This document shows, in pieces, positions 51,165 to 60,010 of a DNA stretch of 64,000 nucleotides. This stretch comes from Bacteroidales bacterium UBA3653 (GTDB taxonomy: Bacteria > Bacteroidota > Bacteroidia > Bacteroidales > Paludibacteraceae): assembly GCA_002373505.1 (NCBI GenBank), contig DFKE01000017.1, positions 1 to 64,000 on the forward strand, in the 5' to 3' direction. How positions within the stretch are numbered: position 1 is the first letter of the stretch; every line of letters starts with the position of its first letter. The position numbers and the translations under genes were made by a program. Below the pieces are notes generated by a model. It saw only the letters and a list, made by a program, of their open reading frames with translations. It was not told the origin of the DNA and ran no database searches.

Positions 51165-51181
51165 TTGGCACGATATTTGAA
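51165..51181 (+). promoter_or_regulatory. Possible sigma-54-type promoter
   Basis: TTGGCACGATATTTGAA matches the RpoN consensus TGGCACG-N4-TTGC except for the last C. GG at 51167-51168 and G at 51179 are 12 nt apart. It precedes the TPR protein gene by about 50 nt. Confidence 0.45.
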
Positions 51182-51230
51182 CACTGATTACTGAACACTG
51201 AATACTAACAACACTTAAAAATATACAATT

Positions 51231-52643
51231 ATGAAACTGAGAACTTTACTTGTAGTAGCCATGGCAGCAGCAGTACCGGCTCTGGCATGCGCCAAGAAAC
51301 CGAAGAAAGCAGAAGCAGCCGCTCCCGTACAGGAGGCTGTTGTGCCGGAAGAGGATCCCGTGATCACGGAGGAATGTGTGATGAACGTATCGCTTTTCCA
51401 TGAGTCTGTAAAGAACAAGATGTATGCCGATGCGTACGGACCATGGTGGGAGGTATATACCACTTGTCCGAATGCCAACAAATCCATCTATTCCGACGGA
51501 GCCAAGATCGTAGAGGCGCTCTATCAGGCAACCAACGATCCCGCAGAGAAAGAACGTCTGGCTAAGTTAGCCGTGGAGATGCAGGACAAACGTATCCGCT
51601 ATTTCGGCAACGACGTCAAATACCCGAAGGCATATATCTTAGGCGAGAAGGGTCTGGCTTATGTCGATTTCTACGGAGAGACCAAACTGGCAGAGGCTCG
51701 CGAGTGCCTGCGCCAATCGGTAGAAGGCATGGGGAACAAGAGCAAAGTAATGGTACTGGTCAAACTGGTGGACGTATCCTATGCGCTCTACAAACAGGAT
51801 CAGAACGGCAAGGCCGAGCAGTTCATCTCGGATTACGAGATAGCCAGCAACGCGCTGGGTGATCAGGCAGCCGATGCGTCCAACAAGAACGCAGAGATAG
51901 CCGGCAAACAGAAAGATTATGTAGATAACATCTTCGCTATCTCCGGCGCCGCCGACTGCTCCAAACTGGATGAGATCTACGGCGCAGTGGTAAAAGAGAA
52001 CCTGACGAATCTCGACATGCTCCAGAAGATCGCCAAACTGTACAAACGTGTACGTTGCACCGAGAGCGAAGTTTATTTCGCCGCTTGCGAGGCAGCCCAC
52101 AAACTGCAACCCACCCAGGAGTCCGCAGCCGGATGTGCATCCATGGCGGCTAAGAAAGGTGACTATGAAGCAGCTATCGCCTACTACGACCAGGCTATCA
52201 AACTGGCGATGGTAGAGGACGAACTGGAGGACGTAGCGGATTATCAGTACAACGCAGCCTTCTATTGCTACAACAACCTTAAGAAATACGCGGAGGCGCG
52301 CAAGTACGCACAGGCTTCTATCGCTACTCTCAGCGGACTGGGACAGAACAAAGGTCAGGGACGTTGCTATATCATCATCGGTATGTGCTACGCAGCAACC
52401 CGTCTCTACGGCAACGACGCCAAGGGTGCAATCCTGAACAAGACCGTTTACTGGGCTGCTGTAGATAAGTTCTACAAGGCAAAACAGGTTGACCCGTCGG
52501 TAGAAGCACAGGCTTCGGAGTTCATCTCCACCTATAGCCGTTATTTCCCGACCAAGGAGGAGCGCTTCGACCTGCCGAACGAGTTCAGCGGCTCTACCTA
52601 CTTCGTAGGAGGATGGATCGGTGAGACGACCAATATCCGATAG
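51231..52643 (+). CDS. Exported protein with TPR-like repeats
   Basis: A 470-residue exported protein with signal peptide (cleavage near ALAC, perhaps a lipoprotein) and a helical-repeat body. Typical TPR-like helices are GDYEAAIAYYDQAIKLA and NNLKKYAEARKYAQASIA. Likely a scaffold in the periplasm. Similar proteins occur in all gut Bacteroidota, and no function is known to me. The lptC start codon overlaps its end by 23 bp, which implies coupling. Confidence 0.8.
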   Translation: MKLRTLLVVAMAAAVPALACAKKPKKAEAAAPVQEAVVPEEDPVITEECVMNVSLFHESVKNKMYADAYGPWWEVYTTCPNANKSIYSDGAKIVEALYQATNDPAEKERLAKLAVEMQDKRIRYFGNDVKYPKAYILGEKGLAYVDFYGETKLAEARECLRQSVEGMGNKSKVMVLVKLVDVSYALYKQDQNGKAEQFISDYEIASNALGDQAADASNKNAEIAGKQKDYVDNIFAISGAADCSKLDEIYGAVVKENLTNLDMLQKIAKLYKRVRCTESEVYFAACEAAHKLQPTQESAAGCASMAAKKGDYEAAIAYYDQAIKLAMVEDELEDVADYQYNAAFYCYNNLKKYAEARKYAQASIATLSGLGQNKGQGRCYIIIGMCYAATRLYGNDAKGAILNKTVYWAAVDKFYKAKQVDPSVEAQASEFISTYSRYFPTKEERFDLPNEFSGSTYFVGGWIGETTNIR

Positions 52644-53187
52644 TATTCTCATAGCGAGTGCCTCTGTGGCGCTCGCTATGTTTCTTTATGCCTGCTCGAA
52701 CAGATCGGTAGAGCAAAGCAGGTATTCGGAACCGAGAGAGAAGACAGCGGTGCTGATTACGGACAGTGTCAGCACCCTTATCTCTGATTCCGGTATCACA
52801 CGTTATCGTATCGAAGCGCCCCAATGGCTGGTCTATGACAAGACCGATCCGCCCTATCAGGAGTTCCCGAAGGGGATCTATCTGGAGCAGTTCGACGAGG
52901 ACCTGACCGTCAAAGCGCAACTGAAGGCGAACTATGCCTACTACGACGAGAAGGCGCAGCAATGGACACTCCGAGGGGACGTACATGCCCTGAACAGAAA
53001 GGGAGAGACATTCGACACACCCGAAATGAAATGGAACCAGGAGAGCCACCGCGTCTATTCAGACACATCCATTCATATCGTACGGGAAAAAAGTATTATT
53101 GAAGGAATAGGATTCGATTCCAACGAAGAAATGACCAAATATACCATCCTGAACCCGACGGGCGTCTTCCCCATCAACGAGGAATAA
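52621..53187 (+). CDS. lptC: LPS export protein LptC
   Basis: The periplasmic protein connecting the LptFG permease to the LptA bridge. It has 188 residues, an N-terminal anchor segment that is also lipobox-like (LYACSN) and an LptC/OstA beta-jellyroll with YRIEAPQWLVYDKTDPPYQEF, then KGIYLEQFDEDLTVKAQLKA. The start is GTG at 52621 within the end of the TPR gene. LptC with a lipoprotein-like signal is usual in Bacteroidota. Confidence 0.88.
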   Translation: MRRPISDSILIASASVALAMFLYACSNRSVEQSRYSEPREKTAVLITDSVSTLISDSGITRYRIEAPQWLVYDKTDPPYQEFPKGIYLEQFDEDLTVKAQLKANYAYYDEKAQQWTLRGDVHALNRKGETFDTPEMKWNQESHRVYSDTSIHIVREKSIIEGIGFDSNEEMTKYTILNPTGVFPINEE

Positions 53188-53299
53188 ATGGTAAATGACC
53201 CATACGGCGAAGCAGATCGTTCGACCGGAGGGAGATTAGAAATGGTAAATGGTAAAATGGTAAATGGTAAAATGGTAAATGACTAAACGGTAAATAGTT
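53188..53299. repeat. TGGTAAA heptamer array
   Basis: Ten or so ATGGTAA units in two blocks, interrupted by CGTTCGACCGGAGGG, fill the gap before fabG. The first unit abuts the lptC stop. Confidence 0.9.
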
Positions 53300-53301
53300 T
53301 T

Positions 53302-54042
53302 ATGTTATTGGAAAACAAAGTAGCCTTGATCACCGGCGCAGCCCGAGGCATAGGCAAACAAATAGCACTGGCTTTCGCACGCGAGGGGTGCAATATCGCT
53401 TTTACGGATCTTGAGATCAATGATCAGGCAGAGGAAACAGTAGCCGAACTGGAAGCGTGCGGCGTGAAGGTAAAGGCTTACGCCTCCAACGCAGCGGATT
53501 TTGACGCCGCCCACCAGGTAGTAGAACAAGTGATCGCTGATTTCGGACGAATCGATATCTTGGTCAACAATGCCGGAATTACACGGGACACGCTCCTCAT
53601 GCGTATGACGGAACAGCAGTGGGACCAGGTGATCAATGTGAACCTCAAGTCGGCGTTTAACTTCACCCACGCGGTAACGCCCGCGATGATGAAACAGCGC
53701 GGCGGGTCAATCATATCGCTCAGTTCGGTGGTAGGAATCAACGGCAATGCCGGACAAGCCAACTACGCTGCCTCCAAAGCAGGTATTATTGCTCTGACCA
53801 AGTCCGTAGCGAAAGAGTTAGGCGCACGCGGTATTCGTGCGAATGCCATCGCTCCGGGATTCATCCTGACCGACATGACGAAGGCGCTGCCGGAAGAGAC
53901 CCTCAAACAGTTCGTCTCGATGATTCCGATGAAACGCGGAGGAGAGCCCGAAGAAGTAGCAAAGGTCGCCCTCTTTTTAGCGAGCGACCTTTCCTCCTAT
54001 GTCTCCGGACAAGTGATCCAAGTCAACGGAGCTATGGTGTAA
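53302..54042 (+). CDS. fabG: 3-oxoacyl-ACP reductase
   Basis: NADPH-dependent reduction of 3-oxoacyl-ACP in fatty acid synthesis. The SDR motifs are TGAARGIGKQIA, NNAGITRDTLLMRM, SSVVGINGNAGQANYAASKAG (Ser, Tyr, Lys) and IAPGFILTDMT. At 246 residues it is a normal FabG. A role in another SDR reaction cannot be excluded, but the residues around NNAGITRDTLLMRM are characteristic. Confidence 0.94.
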   Translation: MLLENKVALITGAARGIGKQIALAFAREGCNIAFTDLEINDQAEETVAELEACGVKVKAYASNAADFDAAHQVVEQVIADFGRIDILVNNAGITRDTLLMRMTEQQWDQVINVNLKSAFNFTHAVTPAMMKQRGGSIISLSSVVGINGNAGQANYAASKAGIIALTKSVAKELGARGIRANAIAPGFILTDMTKALPEETLKQFVSMIPMKRGGEPEEVAKVALFLASDLSSYVSGQVIQVNGAMV

Positions 54043-54045
54043 AAT

Positions 54046-55389
54046 TTATTTCTCGAAAATCTTGAACTGCCACGGCGCGAGGGTAAACTCTTGCGCCGTT
54101 TCTATTTTCTGTTTCTTGCCGCAGAGGCATTTATAGGATCCTTCGTATCCCGCCAGATCCAGCGTCACGTGCTGCTCCTCGCCGCTCATGTTCATCACTG
54201 CAATGACGGTGTTGGTATGCCAGCGGCCTTCTTTCTGACGAACGCAAGCGAAGATCTTCTCATTGTCGGTGGCAATACGTACGATAGGAGCGCCCACCTC
54301 CGGGCTGAAGAGCGATTTGTTGCGCTCGCGCAGACCGTTCAGCAGGTGGTACAGATCCGCCTCTGCATATGCCTCGTCTTTGTCGATCAGGTCTTTCTCG
54401 AAGAACTCCAGCCGGTGGTGATTGCCGCTCAGCTGCCCTGTGTAGATCATCGGCATACCCGGAATGACATAGCAGAATGCCTGGAACAAAGGCACAGCGT
54501 CGCCCATGCGCTCCTGCTCGGTGCCGTTCCAACTGTTCTCGTCGTGATTGGAGATAAAGTTCATGCGAATAGCCTCGGGACGGATGGTGCTGTCCGCTTT
54601 CGCGAAGTTATCCCAGATGTCTTCTACACCTTTCTTGCCTTGCGCTACGTCGTTCATCACGTGGTGCAGGCTCCAGCCGTAGTACATGTCAAAAGCACTC
54701 TCGGTCAACTCCTGCGCTTTGTCCTCATCCTCCGCAAGGGTGAACATGTCCGGATGGCTCAGACGCAGGTCCGCCATTGCCCAGTTCCAGAAATCGGTAG
54801 GCACTTCTCCGGCTACGTCGCAGCGGAAGCCGTCAATACCGATGCTGTCCATCCACCAGTGCATGGCTTTCAGCATCTCGGCGCGCATGTCCCGGTTGTC
54901 GTAATTGAGTTTGGAGATGTCTGTCCAGTCGTATTGCACCATCAGGTTGCCCAGGCTGTCGCGGTAGTGCCATCCTTCGTTCTTGGTCCACTCGCTGTCC
55001 GGTGCGGTGTGGTTAGCTACCCAGTCGAGGATGACCTTGAAGCCCATCTTGTGCGCTTGGGCTAAGAAGTGCTCGAAGTCCGCCCGTGTGCCGAACTCGG
55101 GATTGATCTGGCAGTAGTCGATGATAGAGTAGTAACTGCCCAGCGTACCCTTGCGGGTGATTTTGCCGATCGGCTGGCAAGGCATGACCCAGATGATGTC
55201 GATGCCGTTCTCTTTCAGCGTAGGCAGCAACGCCTCTGCAGCGGCAAAAGTGCCTTCTTCGGTCGCCTGGCGGGTGTTTAACTCGTAGATCGTAGCGTCG
55301 TAAGCCCATTTCGGGTGGCGCAACTCCGGCTGCTCTGCACAACTGACGAGCGCAATAGCAGCAATTAGCAATAAGAATGTCTTTTTCAT
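54046..55389 (-). CDS. GH13 alpha-amylase-family lipoprotein
   Basis: A 447-residue alpha-glucanase-type enzyme with lipobox ALVSC (Cys about 17). The catalytic residues are Asp in GIDGFRCDVAGEVP, Glu in MFTLAEDEDKAQ, and Asp in FISNHDENSW. The TIM barrel is followed by a short C-terminal beta domain (MSGEEQHVTLDLAGYEG). It probably acts on malto-oligosaccharides in the periplasm or at the surface. It overlaps the next gene by one base (TAATG). Confidence 0.9.
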   Translation of the reverse strand: MKKTFLLLIAAIALVSCAEQPELRHPKWAYDATIYELNTRQATEEGTFAAAEALLPTLKENGIDIIWVMPCQPIGKITRKGTLGSYYSIIDYCQINPEFGTRADFEHFLAQAHKMGFKVILDWVANHTAPDSEWTKNEGWHYRDSLGNLMVQYDWTDISKLNYDNRDMRAEMLKAMHWWMDSIGIDGFRCDVAGEVPTDFWNWAMADLRLSHPDMFTLAEDEDKAQELTESAFDMYYGWSLHHVMNDVAQGKKGVEDIWDNFAKADSTIRPEAIRMNFISNHDENSWNGTEQERMGDAVPLFQAFCYVIPGMPMIYTGQLSGNHHRLEFFEKDLIDKDEAYAEADLYHLLNGLRERNKSLFSPEVGAPIVRIATDNEKIFACVRQKEGRWHTNTVIAVMNMSGEEQHVTLDLAGYEGSYKCLCGKKQKIETAQEFTLAPWQFKIFEK

Positions 55390-57434
55390 TAGTCTTTAAT
55401 TATTTGGTATGTTAAGTCTTTGCGGTTGATGATCACGGTCACTTTCTCGCCCAGGTAGATACGCTGGTATATGATCTCGTCCGGCCGGTCAATCAAAGGG
55501 ATGAAATCGCCGTACAGCAGCGGCATGGAGTTGCGGCGCATATGGATAAGCTCCGCTACTTCGTTGCGCATGTTGCGCTCGTCCAGACTGAGGGTCTCGA
55601 ACCGCATCATGTGTCTGTTGTCCGGATCGTTGCCTCCCACTTCTCCATATTCGTCACCCTGGTAGATACAAGGCACGCCCGGCAGCGTCATGTTGAGTAC
55701 CTCCAATAGCACGGCGCGTTTGTAGGCTTTCTCGGCGTCACCGATACCGATCTCTTGGGTCCATCCTTCCTCTTTGCCGTAGGCATAGATATCAATAGCA
55801 CCTCCTGCGATAGAGGCAAAACGGATCTGGTCGTGGTTGCCGCTGATGTTTCCCATCGTGTGGTGGGCACCGTAGGTATGCAGAGAAGTCAGCTCGTTCT
55901 GCAGCACCTGGTCCATGCCCTTGTAACCGCACAGCGCCTCGCGGGCGGTGAAATAGACATTGAAATCGAATTGCGCATTCAGCATACCGGTCTTGACATA
56001 ACTGCCTATCAGTTGCGGACTTCCGTAGGTCTCACCGATCATCCATATCTCTCTGCCCGGCCATCGGGTGGCGATCTTCTGGCCTAACATCCGCCAGTAA
56101 CCCTCCGGGATATGCTTGCACGCGTCGTGCCGGAAACCGTCCAAGTCATAGTTGGCAAGCCAGTACAACGCGCTGTCGGTCATCTGCTCACATACTTCCT
56201 CGCGCTCCAGATCCAGCGTAGGGATATGCTTGTCGAACCAAGTCGTCAACCGCGCTTCGTCCCACAGTTCGAAGTTACGTCTGCCGTCCGGCAGAATAGA
56301 GTCTGTGTGCCAGTCCGGGTGCTCCTGCAGTGTCGGCGAGTTAATATGCATATGGTTTGCTACGTAGTCCAGAATTACGTTTATCTCGTGCGCGTGCGCG
56401 CTATCTAATAAGGTGCGCAACTCTTCCGGGGTGCCGAACCGGTCGTCCAGTTTCGTTGCGTAGATAGGCCAGTAGCCGTGATAACCGCTGAACTTGGTGT
56501 ATGTCTTGGTGCTGTCGTATTTATTGCCGTTCGGGAACGGATAGAGGCCCCAAGCGTCCCATGGGTTTTGCGTGATAGGACTGATCCACAGCGTGTTGAC
56601 TCCTAATCTGTCGAAGTAGCCCTCGCTGATCTTGGCTGTTATTCCGGCTAAGTCGCCGCCCTGGTAGTCCACAATGTCCAATACCTCCGGGCTGTTCATC
56701 TTCCAGTTGTTGCTTTTGTTTCCGTCGTAGAAACGGTCGATCAGGATGGAGTAGAGCACCTGCGCCTGCTGGTCATGACGGTTCAGCTGGCTGGCGTTCG
56801 TTATGATCTTGCCGTCCTCCATCGGCAGCAACATGTCGTTGTACAGATAGGTCTCGTCCTCCGCATAGATACGCAGAAAACTACGCCCCGGTATATTGCC
56901 GCACATCGTCTCCAATCCCTTGATATCCAGCGTCCATGTCCCGTCTCCCTGAGCTTGCCAGAGGTCAACATCAACAATCATGTTCTGCCAGAAGGCTATG
57001 AAACTCGGGTTGGCTACACTGTCGTAAAAACCTACGCGCAGTTTGTCGTCTTCGTAGCCCAGCGATATCAAGGCCTGACGTACCGGCTTGTTCGGCAAGA
57101 CAGGTATCTCAAAACTGCCGTTTTTGTCGTAGAAGGTAATGGAATGGATCGAATGGTCGCGGTTCACAAGATCCATCTCGCGGACCACCGGAAGCGTGCC
57201 GCTGATATTCAGACATTCTATCGCGTCATCTGATATCCAGTGCATGCTTTTCCAAAGCCCCGTATCGCCGTACAGCGCAGGGATATAATCGGTCAAAAAC
57301 ACATGCATTGTGTCGCCTGTCATACGAACGGGCATGATGGGAGCGGACTCGGCTATGTTTTTAGCAATACAATGGTCTCGTTGGCATCCTGCCAAACAGA
57401 GGGCTGTCAGTAGGAATAGAATACTTTTTCTCAT
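55389..57434 (-). CDS. GH13 alpha-amylase-family lipoprotein with N-terminal domain
   Basis: A 681-residue lipoprotein (lipobox CLAGC, Cys about 17). N-terminal beta domains (about 30-205) precede a GH13 barrel. The catalytic residues are in YDLDGFRHDACKH (nucleophile), WMIGETYGSP (acid/base) and NISGNHDQIRF. The domain order is like neopullulanases and SusA-type enzymes. Together with the downstream GH13 gene it forms a small starch-degradation operon; no SusC/D pair is in the window. Confidence 0.92.
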   Translation of the reverse strand: MRKSILFLLTALCLAGCQRDHCIAKNIAESAPIMPVRMTGDTMHVFLTDYIPALYGDTGLWKSMHWISDDAIECLNISGTLPVVREMDLVNRDHSIHSITFYDKNGSFEIPVLPNKPVRQALISLGYEDDKLRVGFYDSVANPSFIAFWQNMIVDVDLWQAQGDGTWTLDIKGLETMCGNIPGRSFLRIYAEDETYLYNDMLLPMEDGKIITNASQLNRHDQQAQVLYSILIDRFYDGNKSNNWKMNSPEVLDIVDYQGGDLAGITAKISEGYFDRLGVNTLWISPITQNPWDAWGLYPFPNGNKYDSTKTYTKFSGYHGYWPIYATKLDDRFGTPEELRTLLDSAHAHEINVILDYVANHMHINSPTLQEHPDWHTDSILPDGRRNFELWDEARLTTWFDKHIPTLDLEREEVCEQMTDSALYWLANYDLDGFRHDACKHIPEGYWRMLGQKIATRWPGREIWMIGETYGSPQLIGSYVKTGMLNAQFDFNVYFTAREALCGYKGMDQVLQNELTSLHTYGAHHTMGNISGNHDQIRFASIAGGAIDIYAYGKEEGWTQEIGIGDAEKAYKRAVLLEVLNMTLPGVPCIYQGDEYGEVGGNDPDNRHMMRFETLSLDERNMRNEVAELIHMRRNSMPLLYGDFIPLIDRPDEIIYQRIYLGEKVTVIINRKDLTYQIIKD

Positions 57435-57455
57435 AGTTTCGAATATTTAGCGGGG

Positions 57456-57487
57456 CAAAGGTACTAAAAAAAAACGATATATGCAAA
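57456..57487 (-). promoter_or_regulatory. Promoter of the GH13 operon
   Basis: On the minus strand TTTG (57487-57484), 20 nt, TACCTTTG (57463-57456). It is back to back with the pheS promoter. Confidence 0.86.
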
Positions 57488-57492
57488 TAAAA

Positions 57493-57524
57493 TTTGCGTA
57501 TTTCAAAAAAAAGCAGTAATTTTG
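57493..57524 (+). promoter_or_regulatory. Promoter of pheS
   Basis: TTTG (57493-57496), 20 nt beginning CGTATTTC and an A tract, TAATTTTG (57517-57524). Confidence 0.83.
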
Positions 57525-57535
57525 TACCCGGTTTA

Positions 57536-57598
57536 AATGGTAAATGTTATATACCGGATAAATTGTAAATGGTAAATGACCCAATAGTAAATGGCTTT
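57536..57598. repeat. TGGTAAA-type array in the pheS leader
   Basis: Degenerate ATGGTAA, AATTGTA and GGTAAATG units, lying in the leader and ending at the pheS start codon. An in-frame ATG at 57569 is created by the repeat. Confidence 0.8.
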
Positions 57599-58639
57599 AT
57601 GTTAAAGGATACAATTCAATCTTTATTGACTCAAGTGCAGTCTATGTCCGCAACTAATGCGGAGGAACTGGAAGCGCTGCGCATCAAATATCTTTCCAAG
57701 AAAGGCGAGATTACGGCGCTCTTCAATGAGTTCCGTCTCGTTCCGGCAGACCAGAAACGCGAACTGGGACAGCTTCTCAACCAGCTCCGTCAGGAGGCTG
57801 AGACGCGTATCAACGAGCTCCGCGATCAAATCAGTGTCAAATCACAAGCTACCAACGACAAACCGGATCTGACCCGTACGCCGGATCCTATTGCGCTCGG
57901 TACAAGACATCCGCTTTCGCTGGTGCGCGAAGAGATAGAGGATATCTTCTCCCGCATCGGTTTCACGATAGCGCAGGGACCAGAAGTGGAGGACGACAAG
58001 CATGTCTATGGCATGCTTAATTTCGCGCCGGAGCACCCTGCCCGCGATATGCAGGACACTTTCTTTGTGGAGAAAGAGATGGGTGTTCAGAAGCCTACCG
58101 ACATCCTTCTTCGTTCGCATACTTCGTCTGTCCAGACACGCGTTATGACGAGCCAGAAACCGCCTATCCGCGTGCTCTGTCCGGGACGTGTCTATCGTAA
58201 TGAAGCGATCTCGGCGCGTGCCCACTGTTTCTTCCATCAGGTGGAGGGGCTCTATGTGGACAAGAATGTCTCGTTTGCGGACCTGCGCGAGGCGTTGCTC
58301 TATTTCTCCAAAGAGATGTTCGGCGCGGACACCAAGATCCGTCTTCGTCCGTCGTATTTCCCGTTCACAGAGCCGAGTGCAGAGATGGATATATCTTGTA
58401 ATATCTGCGGCGGTAAGGGCTGCTCGTTCTGCAAAGGAACGGGTTGGGTAGAGATCCTCGGTTGCGGTATGGTGGATCCGAACGTGCTGGAGTCTTGCGG
58501 CATTGACAGCAAAGTCTATTCCGGCTATGCGTTCGGTATGGGCGTGGAGCGTATCACGAACCTCAAGTATCGTGTGAAGGACCTCCGTCTCTTCTCCGAG
58601 AACGACGTCCGCTTCCTCCGCCAATTCGAGAGCTGCTGA
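57599..58639 (+). CDS. pheS: Phenylalanine--tRNA ligase alpha subunit
   Basis: The catalytic subunit of the class II PheRS heterotetramer, 346 residues. N-terminal coiled-coil tRNA-binding domain (about 1-85), motif 2 region VLCPGRVYRNEAISARAHCF, and motif 3 YAFGMGVERI. A CNICGGKGCSFCKGTGW segment (about 272-288) resembles a small cysteine-rich zinc loop. The start at 57599 (MLKDTIQSLL) is preferred to ATG at 57569, which is repeat-derived. The beta subunit gene is not next to it. Confidence 0.95.
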   Translation: MLKDTIQSLLTQVQSMSATNAEELEALRIKYLSKKGEITALFNEFRLVPADQKRELGQLLNQLRQEAETRINELRDQISVKSQATNDKPDLTRTPDPIALGTRHPLSLVREEIEDIFSRIGFTIAQGPEVEDDKHVYGMLNFAPEHPARDMQDTFFVEKEMGVQKPTDILLRSHTSSVQTRVMTSQKPPIRVLCPGRVYRNEAISARAHCFFHQVEGLYVDKNVSFADLREALLYFSKEMFGADTKIRLRPSYFPFTEPSAEMDISCNICGGKGCSFCKGTGWVEILGCGMVDPNVLESCGIDSKVYSGYAFGMGVERITNLKYRVKDLRLFSENDVRFLRQFESC

Positions 58640-58662
58640 TTTTGGTAGCATCAACCCTTCAT

Positions 58663-58689
58663 AAAGCGCAGTTTTGCTGCGCTTTTTTT
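58663..58689. terminator. Intrinsic terminator after pheS
   Basis: AAAGCGCAG (58663-58671) pairs with CTGCGCTTT (58677-58685), followed by TTTT. The symmetrical A run lets it also work for leftward transcription. Confidence 0.87.
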
Positions 58690-58832
58690 ATGGCTCGCGG
58701 CGTAGGCGGTGACCACTTGTCGCGCTTCGCCGGCACTCTCTTTACATTCGTACCATTCTTTCTTGCGTCCGCCCCGATTTACTAAAATCGGCTCCGCCCG
58801 TTCGCGAGAAATATAAAAATTTCTCAATTTTA

Positions 58833-58864
58833 TTTGCATATATGAAAAAAAAACAGTAAATTTG
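58833..58864 (+). promoter_or_regulatory. Promoter of the DUF4160/DUF2442 pair
   Basis: TTTG (58833-58836), 20 nt beginning CATATATG and an A tract, TAAATTTG (58857-58864). Confidence 0.83.
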
Positions 58865-58893
58865 CAGCGCAAATTTGAAAAAGCAGCACTATT

Positions 58894-59130
58894 ATGCCAA
58901 CATTATTTATTGTATTCGGCTTTCGTTTTATGTTTTATTCCAATGATCACGAGCCTATCCATGTACATGTGATTAAGGGTGATGCGGAAGCTCGTTTTCA
59001 AGTATACCCGGAGGTGACTTTGATAAACAATAGAGGTCTTAAGCCTGCGGAAATCAAGTTGGCAGAGTCGTTAGTGGAAGAGAATAAAGAGACTATTGTC
59101 GCTAATTGGAAAACCTTTTTTAAACAATAA
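58894..59130 (+). CDS. DUF4160 family protein
   Basis: A 78-residue protein with the typical DUF4160 pattern MPTLFIVFGFRFMFYSNDHE, PIHVHVIKGDAEARF. The conserved H-x-H and Asp/Glu are kept. It is the first of a pair with DUF2442, an arrangement found widely near mobile elements and thought to be toxin-antitoxin-like; this role is not proven. Confidence 0.88.
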   Translation: MPTLFIVFGFRFMFYSNDHEPIHVHVIKGDAEARFQVYPEVTLINNRGLKPAEIKLAESLVEENKETIVANWKTFFKQ

Positions 59131-59143
59131 AACCTATTAAACT

Positions 59144-59392
59144 ATGATTGAAGTAAAGAAAATATGGCTTACAGACGAAGCCATTTGGATTGAGACTACG
59201 GATGGTCGTCAGGCGTGCGAGCGTTTTGCAGACTATACCCCGTTACGAAATGCAACTGCGGAAGAGCGTGCTGCTTATTCTCGTTCTCCGTTTGGTTTGC
59301 ATTGGCCTGCATTAGATGAAGATCTTTCTTTTGAAGGCTTCTTTGCTGCCAAGGACTATAGTTCTGTACCATCGCACGCAGCTGCGATATAA
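59144..59392 (+). CDS. DUF2442 family protein
   Basis: An 82-residue protein of the DUF2442 type (RFADYTPLRNATAEERAAY, then GLHWPALDEDLSFEGFFA). It lies 13 bp after the DUF4160 gene, so the two are co-transcribed. DUF2442 proteins are usually the second member of such pairs and resemble small DNA-binding or antitoxin-like proteins. Confidence 0.88.
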   Translation: MIEVKKIWLTDEAIWIETTDGRQACERFADYTPLRNATAEERAAYSRSPFGLHWPALDEDLSFEGFFAAKDYSSVPSHAAAI

Positions 59393-59486
59393 CCTCTCGC
59401 TGGCACCGACAGCGTAAAAAAGCGGTCGTCACTCACTGACGTTAAACAGGAGGACATAAAAAGGCGTTTATTGACGTTGTTTGCGA

Positions 59487-59692
59487 CTAACTGAAATCTT
59501 CGCAACATTTCATTAGCTAAAAGTCGTGACAGCAAGATGAATGTCCCGTGGGTATGTTATACATGCCACGCCCTGCTATATGGCGGGGTGGGTTTAGCAT
59601 ATCGGGCGTGGAATTCGGTTGTTTTTCTACTTTTAGCGGGGATTGCGAAGCCCTCAGTTAGCGTGAAGAATGAACGGACTTCACGCTTTTTG
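59487..59692 (+). ncRNA. Large nested hairpin RNA candidate with terminator
   Basis: Four nested perfect stems: CTAACTGA/TCAGTTAG (59487-59494, 59654-59661), CTTCGCAA/TTGCGAAG (59498-59505, 59643-59650), GCTAAAAGT/ACTTTTAGC (59516-59524, 59629-59637) and CCACGCCC/GGGCGTGG (59566-59573, 59604-59611), with an inner TGCTA/TAGCA (59574-59578, 59595-59599). A terminator GCGTGAAG/CTTCACGC with TTTTT follows. Open frames across it on both strands are byproducts of the palindrome. I do not recognise a named RNA. It may be transcribed from the promoter at 58833, or it may be a DNA-level mobile palindrome. Confidence 0.55.
59661..59692 (+). terminator. Intrinsic terminator
   Basis: GCGTGAAG (59661-59668) pairs with CTTCACGC (59679-59686), then TTTTT. 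It ends the nested RNA candidate. Confidence 0.8.
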
Positions 59693-59726
59693 TATGCATA
59701 TGCCTTGGGTAATAAATTACAAAGAT

Positions 59727-59963
59727 ATGAACATAGATTACGCATTGAGAATGGCTATAAGAAGTGTTTTAAATGCTAACCCAGGCCGTTTTATGTCCGC
59801 AGCAGACATACGAACGTTAATACATAATCTACCTACGCCGCAAAACTATACGGAACAACAAATCGCTGCAAGTATCCTACAATGCTTCAAAAGTGCGCAT
59901 AACGATTATGAAAAGAAATTTGATATAGAAAAGAAAGTTAATCTGTACCGAATAGCAATATAA
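59727..59963 (+). CDS. Small hypothetical protein, possible winged helix
   Basis: A 78-residue soluble protein. YALRMAIRSVLNANPGRFMSA, then ADIRTLIHNLPTPQNYTEQQ resembles a helix-turn-helix pattern, and the end KKVNLYRIAI could be a wing strand. The chosen ATG at 59727 follows the terminator. This is only a structural impression; there is no family match. It precedes the 187-residue protein. Confidence 0.5.
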   Translation: MNIDYALRMAIRSVLNANPGRFMSAADIRTLIHNLPTPQNYTEQQIAASILQCFKSAHNDYEKKFDIEKKVNLYRIAI

Positions 59964-60010
59964 TATATACCAATCCCGAAGGTGTTAGAAGGGAAGAAAA
60001 AGAAGATTCT

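Noticed and set aside
58651..58872. A 73-codon minus-strand frame after pheS
   Set aside because: It crosses the promoter of the DUF4160 gene and the pheS terminator, so it is unlikely to be a gene.
59537..59779. Open frames on both strands through the nested RNA candidate
   Set aside because: They follow from the palindromic sequence; stems and terminator explain the region better.
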